Shown: positions 30,399 through 37,473 of the stretch, piece after piece | Layout of the letters: every line of letters starts with the position of its first letter | Position numbering within the stretch: position 1 is the first letter of the stretch | NCBI GenBank assembly: GCA_910588855.1 | Contig: CAJUSR010000034.1 | Coordinates: 1-37,473 of the forward strand | Origin: an uncultured Kineothrix sp. | GTDB taxonomy: Bacteria > Bacillota > Clostridia > Lachnospirales > Lachnospiraceae | Length of the DNA: 37,473 bases | Direction: 5' to 3' | Made by a program: the position numbers and the translations under genes | The notes under the pieces: generated by a model | Databases searched by the model: none | The model's input: the letters and a program-made list of their open reading frames with translations, nothing else | What the model was told of the DNA's origin: nothing

Positions 30399-30640
30399 TT
30401 ATGCATAAATAATTTCCTTGTTTACACTCTCCCTCACACAAGCCCTTATGTTGCCTAACCGTCCTGTTTATTCTAAGGTGTTTTCTTCCTTTAGCTGTTC
30501 TGTGATCCTATGCTTGTTTCATGCCCTCTATAAGCCTGCAGGGGCGTTCCTGCGCCTGCCTGTCAATGTCGGCAAGGTAAATGTTCAACCTGTTGCGTCT
30601 GAGCTTTGTATCATTTATAGACCTATCGGAAGCCGTAAGT
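30399..30640 (-). pseudogene. tnpV: Decayed transposon protein gene tnpV
   Basis: The minus strand reads RLNIYLADIDRQAQERPCRL, IEGMKQA and a stop; in the next frame ITEQLKEENTLE, TAA, TGRLGNIRACVRESVNKEII YA, stop. This is the C-terminal half of TnpV, a small protein of Tn4451/Tn1549-type elements (family pattern: LADIDxQAQxR...MKQAQGITEQLKEENxLEWTGRLGNIRxxxxEIV). At least one frameshift and one nonsense codon make it non-functional. The N-terminal part is missing or too diverged. It marks the edge of an old mobile element next to clpP-araC. Confidence 0.75.
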
Positions 30641-30662
30641 GTACCTTATACCGATGACACAA

Positions 30663-31133
30663 TTATATTTCTTCAATTATATTTTGAGCAAAAACAGCGA
30701 TATCTTCATTGGTATGTGCTGTTAGCGTTTCAAAGTAGGACTTGTCCTTTTCCAGTTTTGCCCTAAGCTGTCCTGTCCATGAAATATTTGAGCTGCTTTT
30801 GGGCAAACAGATAGCAAAGCCCATGATAATGTCTAATATTTCAACCTTTAGTTCATCATCTAAATTCTGCAATCCATAAAATAAAATATCATAAGCCGGT
30901 AGTGCGGCTGATGAGATAAATGAATGCTGATGGCACAAATCGCACCATAAATCATGGCTTGCCTGTAATGCTGCCTTTTTATTGTCTGAAAAGAGATTTA
31001 ACAATGACTGCGCGACATTTGGTATACATACCTTAGCTGATATATAATCGGGAACATCCTCGGCAGCATTACCATAGGCAGTATCATAGTCATGCCAGTC
31101 TATGGCCAATATTTTTTCCGAAATGTTCATCAT
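30663..31133 (-). CDS. HEAT-like/immunity-type hypothetical protein
   Basis: From MMNISEKILAIDWHDYDTAY the protein has 156 residues, nearly all helical. KILAIDWHDYDTAYGNAAEDV followed by repeated helix pairs (QASHDLWCDLCHQHSFISSAA, DELKVEILDIIMGFAI) resembles HEAT-like proteins that are found as immunity proteins of polymorphic toxin systems in Firmicutes. GGAGG lies 5 bases before this ATG; the adjacent second ATG (31130) is an equal alternative. No toxin gene is next to it. Function remains inference. Confidence 0.65.
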   Translation of the reverse strand: MMNISEKILAIDWHDYDTAYGNAAEDVPDYISAKVCIPNVAQSLLNLFSDNKKAALQASHDLWCDLCHQHSFISSAALPAYDILFYGLQNLDDELKVEILDIIMGFAICLPKSSSNISWTGQLRAKLEKDKSYFETLTAHTNEDIAVFAQNIIEEI

Positions 31134-31190
31134 TTTTACCTCCGTAGAATACAATATTTTTCTGTTGTACCAAGAACTACGTCACAACTA

Positions 31191-31583
31191 TTACTGTTTT
31201 TCATAAATACATAAGCACTGACCGTCATCCGTATATGCTGCAAATTTATCAAATTGCAGAGTAACAATATAAAAATCCTCCAACAATCCATCAACTTCAT
31301 TAAGTACATCTGTTATAGTATCTATATATCCTTCATAAACCCAACCAATCGTTTCACTAACACAATCTATCTCTTTCAGTTCCTGCCTAAAATACAGCCA
31401 GCAATAACTTAGTTCAACCTTTGGGTACTTCTTATAATCCATAAACGCATAATAAAATTTGTTTATAATCTTTTGATAGTTTGTTTTTAAATATTCATAA
31501 AACCGTTCTCTGTCAACTGATTTTTCCTTTATTATTTCTTCAATTTCAGTCCGAATCCAATATTTCACAGGCTTATCTTTCAA
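31191..31583 (-). CDS. Hypothetical cytoplasmic protein
   Basis: A TTG start (31583) behind GGAGAGG gives 130 residues: MKDKPVKYWIRTEIEEIIKE, then SVDRERFYEYLKTNYQKIIN and a C-terminal sheet-like part with DFYIVTLQFDKFAAYTDDGQ. The protein is acidic, rich in Tyr and Trp, and has no signal peptide or membrane segment. I do not recognise the family. Its neighbourhood of small solitary proteins with HEAT-like and DUF3239-like members suggests an immunity-type gene, but this is weak. Confidence 0.55.
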   Translation of the reverse strand: MKDKPVKYWIRTEIEEIIKEKSVDRERFYEYLKTNYQKIINKFYYAFMDYKKYPKVELSYCWLYFRQELKEIDCVSETIGWVYEGYIDTITDVLNEVDGLLEDFYIVTLQFDKFAAYTDDGQCLCIYEKQ

Positions 31584-31678
31584 AAGTCCTCTCCAATTTC
31601 CATTTTTTCTCCTGCCTAAACAATCCCGAATTGCGACGAGGGAAACGCTTTCATCAGCGTTTCCCTAAATGGAACATA

Positions 31679-32407
31679 TTACTTGGGGTCAGCTTCCTCG
31701 TTGAGGGGCTTATAGTTGCTGTCCATGTAGTTCTTTTTCCCGAAGGGAACATAATTTTCATCCAATAAAATCAAATTTCCGTTTCCCAAATCAGGGAACT
31801 GCCGCGCAACCTCCTTGAGCACTTCCCATTCATCTTTTGTATTTTCTTTGTTGTCCTCCTCCACCTGTCTTAACGCTTCTTGAATAGACTGCTGATCTGC
31901 CGTTCCCCAATAGAGAGGATGGGGCTGGAAGGAAGAATGGTAATCGCCGCCCTCATAGCAGAAAAAACAGGAGCAGGGGATTTTTTCAAATAGAATTTTT
32001 TGCGCCCCGTCAAGCTCCTTCACCTCCAGACAGTAGCACCCATTTACGGTTGCCGCACCATCCCGCGCGGTCATGTTTGCGATTGCCATGATAGTAAGGG
32101 GTTCCGTTTTCACGATCATGCCGGGAACCAAAAGCCCCTCCTCGTACATTTCCCGTAAATATTCGTCAGAAAATTTTCCGACAGCCCGCCATAGGAAAAA
32201 CAATGCAAGAAGGAAACAGATAACGGCGGGAATCCAGCTTTTAAACAAAGAAATTCCTGCCATGCACAGGAAGCACACGCAGATTATCGCGGAGCTTCTC
32301 CGCTTTTTGACGACGGCTTTTATTATTTCATCTTTCTGCCGTATCCGGCTCACATCTGCATGGATGCCGGATTTTACACTTGCCTCAAATTGTGAATAAT
32401 CGACCAT
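31679..32407 (-). CDS. DUF3239-like membrane protein
   Basis: The 242-residue protein has a cytoplasmic start (about 1-37), two membrane segments (SSAIICVCFLCMAGISLF and WIPAVICFLLALFFLWRAVG, about 38-75) and a C-terminal soluble domain. LVPGMIVKTEPLTIMAIANM followed by VNGCYCLEVKELDGA is the SH3-like barrel pattern of DUF3239 proteins. GGAGG precedes the ATG. The cell role of the family is unknown. The C-terminus is very acidic with DSNYKPLNEEADPK. Confidence 0.65.
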   Translation of the reverse strand: MVDYSQFEASVKSGIHADVSRIRQKDEIIKAVVKKRRSSAIICVCFLCMAGISLFKSWIPAVICFLLALFFLWRAVGKFSDEYLREMYEEGLLVPGMIVKTEPLTIMAIANMTARDGAATVNGCYCLEVKELDGAQKILFEKIPCSCFFCYEGGDYHSSFQPHPLYWGTADQQSIQEALRQVEEDNKENTKDEWEVLKEVARQFPDLGNGNLILLDENYVPFGKKNYMDSNYKPLNEEADPK

Positions 32408-32440
32408 TTTTTCCTCCGTTTCTTACGTTTCTGTAGATTG

Positions 32441-32881
32441 CTAATATTTTATATAGATATATTCAGTAAAAATCCGATAAAAACAATATACAATCCAGAC
32501 CACCCAGGTTATTTCCCACTTGTGTGATATTGCAGAAATCATCAAATAAAGAACAGCAACAGTAATAGCAATCATCCAATTCGTTATTTTTTTCTTCTTG
32601 GTTATTTCATTGGCTGATACTTTTACAACATCTGACAACAGACTTTCATATTCGTTATCAACGTTGTTTTCTGTTCTTTCGCCCTTGAATAATTCTGCTA
32701 TGGTAATCCCCAAGGATGCAGCTAATGGTTCAATAAGAGATACATCTGGAAATCCGATACCTCGTTCCCATTTTGAAACAGCTGCACCTGATACCCCCAA
32801 TTCATTCGCTAAATCCTGCTGCGTGCGATTTTGTTCTTTTCTGATAGCAGCAATTAGGCTGCCTGCTTTTTGAGCGTTCAA
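32441..32881 (-). CDS. XRE-family regulator with C-terminal membrane segments
   Basis: A TTG start at 32881 (AAGG 8 bases upstream) gives 146 residues. Residues about 8-65 form a Cro/CI-type helix-turn-helix: LIAAIRKEQNRTQQDLANEL, GVSGAAVSKWERGIGFPD and the usual SLIEPLAASLGITIAELF. A linker leads to two hydrophobic segments (WMIAITVAVLYLMIS and WVVWIVYCFYRIF, about 101-140), so the repressor is membrane-attached. Such proteins are widespread in Firmicutes, often with no known target. It precedes the DUF3239-like gene by 33 bases and may share its transcript. Confidence 0.85.
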   Translation of the reverse strand: MNAQKAGSLIAAIRKEQNRTQQDLANELGVSGAAVSKWERGIGFPDVSLIEPLAASLGITIAELFKGERTENNVDNEYESLLSDVVKVSANEITKKKKITNWMIAITVAVLYLMISAISHKWEITWVVWIVYCFYRIFTEYIYIKY

Positions 32882-33093
32882 TATTTTCGCCTTCTTTCCA
32901 ATTTTATAATATCTTTAATAATATCAAGAGAAATATCATATTACAAGAAACGCTCCGTTGAAATGTTAAACGCTGCATTGGATTTATGCAAATCCTCCTT
33001 ACACAAGCACATATGCTATTTATTCTTCCTGTCCGTAATGGCGGCGATTCGTATTCGCCTGCTGTAATGCCATACTTTTAATAAATAAAAATA

Positions 33094-34374
33094 TCAATTC
33101 ATTTTGTGGACTGCTAGTTTAATTGTTACACAAGCTCCACTGGGAGCAATATTTGAAAGTTCTAAACTTCCGCCGTGTTTCTGGCTAAGGACACGGCTTG
33201 TAGCCAATCCCAGGCCCATATGCTCTCCCGTTTTATCCTCAGAATAAAGAAAGGTGTTCTTTTTACGGAGCATTGCCCTTGAAAAACCTTTGCCATCGTC
33301 TGATATGGTTATCATAAGCATACCATCGGTAAGGGAGTACCCAAAATTCACCTTCCTTTTGGCATATCGAATGGCATTAGAAAAGATATTCTCGACAATA
33401 CGGTAAAAGATCTGCTCGTCTAACTTCACCTGACATTCGGATATGATGGAATGGTATGCAATCTCCAGGCTATGTTGTTCTGCAAGAAACGAAAGACTTT
33501 CCGTAGCTCTTCTTAAAAAGTCCGGTAATTGAACTACGGAATACTTTGTTTCCGTTTCTTCAATCGCATTCAGGTCACGGATATAATCTGTATAATGTTC
33601 AAGCCGTTTTGCCGTTACCGCAAGGTTAGACAGTGTATGCCGCAATTCTTCGTCATTCAGATTTCCATCTGCCAGGCATTGCTGCATATATTCCACATAT
33701 CCCTCAACAATCGCAATGGGATTTCTGAGGTCATGTGCCACTGATGCCTGCAGGATTCTGCGCTGCTCAATCATGTTCCATAGCTGACGGTTGTTATCAT
33801 AGAGCACCTGCCGCATTTCTTCAAAAGCGGTGCAGAGCCTTCCTAATTCATCATTCCTGTTATAATCAACCGTAAAATCAAGGTCTTGCTCCCGAATATG
33901 TTTTGTTGCATCGGCAAGAACCTGAATGGGCGGTGACAGTTCTTTCCTGTAAAACCACCATGCGCACAGCATGATACCTGTAATGGAATAGATAAAAGGA
34001 AACAGCACCATAGAAATGCCTGCCATTCTGTATACGAACTTTTGCTTTGGGCGAAGCGCCGCGAAGCCGGACTCAATTTTCTCTATTACGAATTCCGTAT
34101 TCTCCAAAGTTACATCCACTCCGGTAGGAACGAGCATACCCACCTGGGCAGGTTCGTCAAGGATAACCCTCTGCCCTCCCTCTAATACCCTCCCGTCCGC
34201 TGTGACCGTCCGGGTATTCAGCCAGACTTCCTGAGAATCGGGAAGTATCACTTTTTGTATACGGTAGCATCCATAAATCGTCAGGACAGATGCCGCAAAA
34301 ACAAGAAACATTGTAGCAGCTACCGCACAGATAAAAGCTCTTTTCATTGATCCGGGTTTCCTCATTTTTTCCAT
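33094..34374 (-). CDS. Sensor histidine kinase
   Basis: The 426-residue kinase has membrane segments near 14-35 and 118-141, an extracellular sensor domain of about 80 residues between them, a HAMP domain (about 142-195), H-box VAHDLRNPIA with His214, N-box EQIFYRIVENIFSNAIRYA near 305, and G-boxes DDGKGFS and GLGLATSRVLSQKHGG near 390. It overlaps the response regulator gene by 13 bases and probably phosphorylates that protein. A further ATG (MKRAF, codon 10) with GAGG upstream is an alternative start. The extracellular domain (SQEVWLNTRTVTADGRVLEG) is of no recognised sensor type. Confidence 0.92.
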   Translation of the reverse strand: MEKMRKPGSMKRAFICAVAATMFLVFAASVLTIYGCYRIQKVILPDSQEVWLNTRTVTADGRVLEGGQRVILDEPAQVGMLVPTGVDVTLENTEFVIEKIESGFAALRPKQKFVYRMAGISMVLFPFIYSITGIMLCAWWFYRKELSPPIQVLADATKHIREQDLDFTVDYNRNDELGRLCTAFEEMRQVLYDNNRQLWNMIEQRRILQASVAHDLRNPIAIVEGYVEYMQQCLADGNLNDEELRHTLSNLAVTAKRLEHYTDYIRDLNAIEETETKYSVVQLPDFLRRATESLSFLAEQHSLEIAYHSIISECQVKLDEQIFYRIVENIFSNAIRYAKRKVNFGYSLTDGMLMITISDDGKGFSRAMLRKKNTFLYSEDKTGEHMGLGLATSRVLSQKHGGSLELSNIAPSGACVTIKLAVHKMN

Positions 34375-35036
34375 CTGTAACCCATCCCCCAGACTGTTTC
34401 GATATATTCCCTGCCCGTAGCTTCCTTCAGTTTATTCCTGATCTTTCGGATATGCTCTTTTATGACTCCACTATCTCCTTCGGCATTCAGCCCCCACACG
34501 GCTTCATAAATCCGCTCCCTGTCGAATATCTGATTGGCGTTACGCATCAGAAACTCCACAATGTCAAACTCACGGTTTGACAGGTTCAGCGGCCTTTCCC
34601 CATAAAAACAAGTACGTTCCGCAAGATTTACGATCAAGCCCTGGGAAGAAACGATTTTAGGCGTACACTTGCTCCGTTCATCCCTTCGCAGGTGAGCCGC
34701 CACTCTTGCAGTCAACTCTTTCAGGCTGAACGGCTTGGTTATGTAATCATCACCGCCAGCCTGCAGGCCGTTTATTTTGTCCTGTTCCGTAATCCGGGCT
34801 GTCAGAAACAAAATGGGGCAGACGACATTCTGGCGGATCATTTTACATAACTCCAATCCGTCTATTTCCGGCATATTGATGTCAAGCAGAATCAAATCCG
34901 GATAGACATTCAGCATGGATATTGTCTGCTGTGCATTTTCCGCTACAAAAGCCTCATATCCACACTTCTGTAAGTGACTTGACAATAACTCTGTCAGCAT
35001 TTTTTCATCATCAACAATGAGTATTTTGTATGCCAT
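34362..35036 (-). CDS. OmpR-family response regulator
   Basis: From MAYKILIVDDEKMLTELLSS the protein has 224 residues: receiver domain with Asp52 (LILLDINMPEIDG), Thr near 80 (FLTARITEQ) and Lys near 102 (DYITKPFSL), then OmpR winged helix with LSNREFDIVEFLMRNANQIF, VIKEHIRKIRNKLKE and ETVWGMGYRW. The start is at 35036 because GAGAGGAG precedes it. The gene is third behind TetR and FMN-binding genes but has its own promoter-like site at 35058-35089, which also occurs before the lipoprotein-ABC operon at 29 kb. It therefore probably activates both itself and that operon. Confidence 0.92.
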   Translation of the reverse strand: MAYKILIVDDEKMLTELLSSHLQKCGYEAFVAENAQQTISMLNVYPDLILLDINMPEIDGLELCKMIRQNVVCPILFLTARITEQDKINGLQAGGDDYITKPFSLKELTARVAAHLRRDERSKCTPKIVSSQGLIVNLAERTCFYGERPLNLSNREFDIVEFLMRNANQIFDRERIYEAVWGLNAEGDSGVIKEHIRKIRNKLKEATGREYIETVWGMGYRWKK

Positions 35037-35057
35037 AGTAATCTCCTCTCCCAGAAT

Positions 35058-35089
35058 ATGATACTGCAAATAAGTCAAAAAGTGGTCAA
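35058..35089 (-). promoter_or_regulatory. OmpR-type direct-repeat site and -10 box before the response regulator gene
   Basis: Minus strand: TTGACCACTTTTTGACTT (complements of GTCAA at 35085 and 35074, 11 bp apart), then exactly 10 bases, then TATCAT (complement of 35058-35063). It differs from the 29.1-kb site at one of 18 bases. It overlaps the stop codon of the FMN-binding gene, so the site was kept despite coding constraint. Confidence 0.65.
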
Positions 35090-35491
35090 TTTCCTGCTTT
35101 TCAGAGCGTTCTCAACCGCTTTTTTTATGACAGTGCTTGAATTTGTCGCGCCCGATATTGCGTCTACATCTATTTTCTGTTCATCAACTATGCTGTCAGT
35201 GATAACTTCTGCGGTCTTTCCACGTTCATGCCTATGCTCCAAAATGTTAATATTTGTGATTTCTCCATTTTGCACGGCAACTTCCACTTTGGCATATATA
35301 AAATCCACGTCATATTCACCAACATAAACTCCGTCAGGAATATCAGAAATATTTATATCTTCAAAGGTGGTTTCCCTTACTGCCTGTCTATAGTCCGCAA
35401 CACTTTTAAGGTAGAGGATTCCCAAAACGAAACCGGCAAGCAAAAGGAACATTATAGAAAATAATATTGTACTCTTTTTCGATATTTTCAT
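35075..35491 (-). CDS. Membrane-anchored FMN-binding protein with covalent flavin site
   Basis: From MKISKKSTILFSIMFLLLAG the protein has 138 residues: one membrane segment (about 8-28) and an extracellular FMN-binding domain (about 50-130). DGVYVGEYDVDFIYAKVEVAVQNGEI is the fold's characteristic start, and DAISGATNSST gives the flavinylation site with Thr116, to which ApbE attaches FMN by a phosphoester bond. Such proteins pass electrons outside the membrane. GGAGAG precedes the ATG; the gene starts 4 bases after the TetR stop. The longer frame to 35542 lies within the TetR gene. Its presence with a two-component system is unusual. Confidence 0.88.
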   Translation of the reverse strand: MKISKKSTILFSIMFLLLAGFVLGILYLKSVADYRQAVRETTFEDINISDIPDGVYVGEYDVDFIYAKVEVAVQNGEITNINILEHRHERGKTAEVITDSIVDEQKIDVDAISGATNSSTVIKKAVENALKSRKLTTF

Positions 35492-35495
35492 TTCA

Positions 35496-36134
35496 TCACT
35501 CTCCACTATCTGCAATAGAACAATACAACATATGAAAACCATGCTCTAAAAACTGGACTTTTGATAATCCCATTGCTTTTTTAATATATTCTTCTTTATT
35601 TTCTGCAAGCTGAATAAGCCCGGACAACATACCCCAGAAAACAAAAATAGTAGGCATGATTTTCAGATCGCTGCGTAAATCGCCTTTATCTATGCCGGAT
35701 ATTAAAAATTCCTTTATCTTTTCGTTTATTTCTTCCCCTATTTGATAAGTTTCTTTTTCTTCGGGAAGATGATCGTGGCGCTCAAAATCAATATTGATTT
35801 TATCCAATACCATTTTGAAGTAGAACGGAAATTCTTCCTGATACTGAACCAATCCACGACAAATGAAATTGTATTGTTCTTTTGTGGTTTGCTGCTGCTC
35901 CAGTGCAGAAGCGATGTAATGATAAAGTTTTTTCATGCTGTCCAGCACTAAGATACCGACAATTTCCTCTTTGTTCTCAAAATACACATATAAAGTCGCT
36001 TTGCTGTATCCGGCTGCTTTGGCTATATCGTCCATAGATGTTGCCTCTATGCCTCTCTCCATGAACAATACTGACGCAGCGGAAGCAATTTTTTCCCGGT
36101 GTACACTTTTCGGCTCTTTTTTTCTCCGTGCCAT
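35496..36134 (-). CDS. TetR-family transcriptional regulator
   Basis: From MARRKKEPKSVHREKIASAA the protein has 212 residues. The N-terminal helix-turn-helix (about 13-60) reads VLFMERGIEATSMDDIAKAAGYSKATLYVYFENKEEI, the standard TetR pattern. The C-terminal 150 residues are helical and form the ligand and dimer domain. AAGGAGG lies 6 bases before the ATG, so the start is at 36134 and not at the ATG of 36161. It probably represses its own promoter at 36148-36196 and thereby the whole TetR-FMN-response regulator-kinase unit. The ligand is not predictable. Confidence 0.9.
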   Translation of the reverse strand: MARRKKEPKSVHREKIASAASVLFMERGIEATSMDDIAKAAGYSKATLYVYFENKEEIVGILVLDSMKKLYHYIASALEQQQTTKEQYNFICRGLVQYQEEFPFYFKMVLDKINIDFERHDHLPEEKETYQIGEEINEKIKEFLISGIDKGDLRSDLKIMPTIFVFWGMLSGLIQLAENKEEYIKKAMGLSKVQFLEHGFHMLYCSIADSGE

Positions 36135-36147
36135 TGTCTGCCTCCTT

Positions 36148-36196
36148 ATAATTGAACTCAAGGTTTAATTATAAAAGTTTTAAAGAATACTGTCAA
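36148..36196 (-). promoter_or_regulatory. Consensus promoter and palindromic operator of the TetR operon
   Basis: Minus strand: TTGACA (complement of 36191-36196), 17-base spacer, TATAAT (complement of 36168-36173), both perfect consensus. A palindrome ATAATTGAAC-TCAA-GGTTTAATTAT (36148-36172) overlaps the -10 box and start site and ends just before the ribosome site. This is where a TetR repressor would block transcription. Confidence 0.8.
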
Positions 36197-36304
36197 CTTT
36201 TTCACCTAAAATAATCCGGAAAATATTTGCCTGAATGAGATGCCTCCACTTCATGTCGATTCAACATTTTTAGTTCAAGTTTTTACCATACTCCGCTTTT
36301 CCCA

Positions 36305-36502
36305 TTAAAAGACCTCATCCTCCGGCTCACAATATTCCAACAGGGAAAGATACAATTCTTCTGGACGATCTGGCATACAATCCTCATAGCTGCAAATATC
36401 CTGCTCTGTATGGTTTATGTATTCCACCTGCACCCGCCATGACGGATTTCCCTCCGGTTCCTTTGTTGGCTGTACTTCCAATCCATTCTTCAAATCTTCC
36501 AT
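36305..36502 (-). CDS. Small acidic hypothetical protein
   Basis: The 65-residue protein (MEDLKNGLEVQPTKEPEGNP and CSYEDCMPDRPEELYLSLLE as landmarks) overlaps the end of the preceding gene by 13 bases. It is acidic and soluble. I recognise no family. The frame overlap and protein-like composition support a real second gene of a small operon. Confidence 0.5.
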   Translation of the reverse strand: MEDLKNGLEVQPTKEPEGNPSWRVQVEYINHTEQDICSYEDCMPDRPEELYLSLLEYCEPEDEVF

Positions 36503-37110
36503 AAAAAAATCCTCTTCCCCATCAAAAAACGGGTCATAATCCCCTCATCAGGACGCAGGGGATAGTTCTGTTCCCACATAAAAATTTCCAATGTATGCAC
36601 GATATACCGCAGCAGCTTCGCCATCTGTCCGCCCTCCAGCGTGACAGACTGCCCCTCGCCCTCTGCTTGAAAATCCGTCATGGTAAGCACACGGCTTTTC
36701 CGGTCAATGGTAAAACGGCAGTCAGCCATTTCCATATCGCCGTACCCATCGTAAATCTCCGTATGCACTTCAAAAGACAATGTATTGATGACAAGCTGCT
36801 TTTTCATGGCATTTCGCTCCGCATGGGGAAAGCAGGCATTGAAAACCTCCCGTGCCGTTTTCGCCACTTCCGGGCAGTCATCCTTCATTTTGGCTTTCAG
36901 CCATTTCTTCTCACCCTCTGAAATCCGCCTCATTGGGAAACTCATCAACCGGTTCATATCCATTGCCGCCGCTTTTTCCGCAGTGCTTAAACGGGAACAG
37001 GCTTTGCAGATATGGGCTGCGTGGCCTTTCCCGGAAAATTTTTCATTTGCCTTGTATTCGCCACATATTTTACAGCAATGCCCGTGTGGGCGGTTTTTCT
37101 TCTTTGACAT
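36490..37110 (-). CDS. Hypothetical protein with N-terminal zinc-finger-like motif
   Basis: From MSKKKNRPHGHCCKICGEYK the protein has 206 residues. Residues 13-39 hold CKICG...HICKAC, a CxxC-x17-CxxC arrangement that may bind zinc, followed by a helical region (STAEKAAAMDMNRLMSFPMR) and a strand-rich C-terminal part. The gene starts 7 bases after GGAGG at 37110; an ATG at 37155 lacks a ribosome site. The HGHCCKICG opening resembles hypothetical proteins common in gut Clostridia, function unknown. It overlaps the small acidic gene. Confidence 0.65.
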   Translation of the reverse strand: MSKKKNRPHGHCCKICGEYKANEKFSGKGHAAHICKACSRLSTAEKAAAMDMNRLMSFPMRRISEGEKKWLKAKMKDDCPEVAKTAREVFNACFPHAERNAMKKQLVINTLSFEVHTEIYDGYGDMEMADCRFTIDRKSRVLTMTDFQAEGEGQSVTLEGGQMAKLLRYIVHTLEIFMWEQNYPLRPDEGIMTRFLMGKRIFLWKI

Positions 37111-37266
37111 CGCAGATTCCTCCGTTCCTGCGCCTATTATACAGTGAACCGTCAAAACTTCAAAGATAACTGTGGGTTATTTTAGAAATTCTTTATGCCG
37201 GATATGCTGCCCCGGTTGACGTATACAACGGAAAATACGTTTCTCAGATTTTCTATTGTCATGAAT

Positions 37267-37320
37267 AAAAAACAGGCTCCCCCTGCCCGTATGGAAACCA
37301 GGTAAGGAAAACCTGTTTTT
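37267..37320. terminator. Hairpin with A/T tracts, probable bidirectional terminator
   Basis: AAAAACAGG (near 37268-37276) pairs with CCTGTTTTT (37312-37320) around a 35-base loop that has its own ACCAGG/CCTGGT-like pairing. It separates the hypothetical operon from whatever lies to the right. Confidence 0.55.
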
Positions 37321-37473
37321 CTTTGTTTTATTCCTGTTAATAACTTCATGAGCTGTCACAGATTCAACCTCACCTGCTGTCGTAAAATCACCCATTTTCC
37401 TGTCACACAATCAATTGTATGAATATTATCCCCCTTGGGAGCCACCAGTTTCCCGCTTCAGAGCCATCCGGAA
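37321..37473 (-). other. Right window edge, no clear gene
   Basis: Short minus-strand frames read DGSEAGNWWLP and, in another frame, KGDNIHTIDCVTGKWVILRQ before a stop, which could be the frameshifted end of a gene that begins beyond the edge. The evidence is too thin to call it. The 77-codon open frame at 37177-37410 runs through the terminator hairpin and is not supported. Confidence 0.25.

Noticed and set aside
37177..37410. 77-codon minus-strand frame at the right edge
   Set aside because: It crosses the hairpin at 37267-37320 and has a weak start context; composition is not protein-like.

Overview
The window looks like chromosomal accessory DNA from a low-to-mid GC Clostridia, most probably a Lachnospiraceae gut bacterium. 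This rests on protein types typical of that group (DUF1848, DUF3784, EFR1 ferredoxin, TnpV remnant, cysteine-rich VLP protein, DUF6483), strong AGGAGG-type ribosome sites and many small two-component/ABC modules. Almost every intact gene lies on the minus strand; the exceptions are the VLP fragment (left edge), the DUF6483 gene and a Rep-like gene. No tRNA, rRNA or CRISPR array was seen.

Layout. 1-800: tail of a conjugative-element gene, a terminator and a 194-bp foldback MITE with 10-bp target duplication. 856-3184: MerR/TipAS-like regulator plus ABC exporter, with a 19-bp-spacer promoter. 3200-3850: repeats. 3859-5865: type II restriction-modification pair. 5917-8020: DUF3784, SnoaL-like and DUF1848 genes. 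8350-13292: an OmpR/histidine-kinase pair followed by a small membrane protein, an ABC ATPase and two permeases, with phased direct repeats in front of the transporter part. 13681-18630: a gene graveyard of truncated, frameshifted and chimeric remnants (DUF418-like, GHKL kinase, MATE, AraC, response regulator/kinase, isochorismatase, PPOX), with intact DUF6483 and EFR1 genes among them. 18632-20669: MBL-fold hydrolase and a divergent Rep-like gene in an AT-rich island. 20940-21988: conserved hypothetical gene and a VapBC-type toxin-antitoxin pair. 22428-29027: a five-gene operon of two lipoproteins, ABC ATPase, permease and a permease fused to a lipoprotein-like propeller. 29283-30640: ClpP/AraC pair beside a decayed tnpV. 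30663-32881: three soluble or membrane hypothetical genes and an XRE regulator. 33094-36134: TetR, flavinylated FMN-binding protein, OmpR regulator and kinase. 36305-37110: two hypothetical genes.

The most interesting link is regulatory. An almost identical 18-base direct-repeat site (TTGAC halves 11 bp apart), placed exactly 10 bp from a -10 box, occurs in front of both the OmpR/kinase genes (35.07 kb) and the lipoprotein/ABC operon (29.12 kb). This predicts that the two-component system at 33-35 kb controls the undescribed lipoprotein-ABC system at 22-29 kb although 4 kb of unrelated genes lie between them. A second, different OmpR-type site (GTGAAA boxes on an 11-bp grid) precedes the 8-11 kb transporter. 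Four copies of a hairpin repeat family and two copies of another are spread between genes, two of them overlapping stop codons of the lipoprotein-ABC operon.
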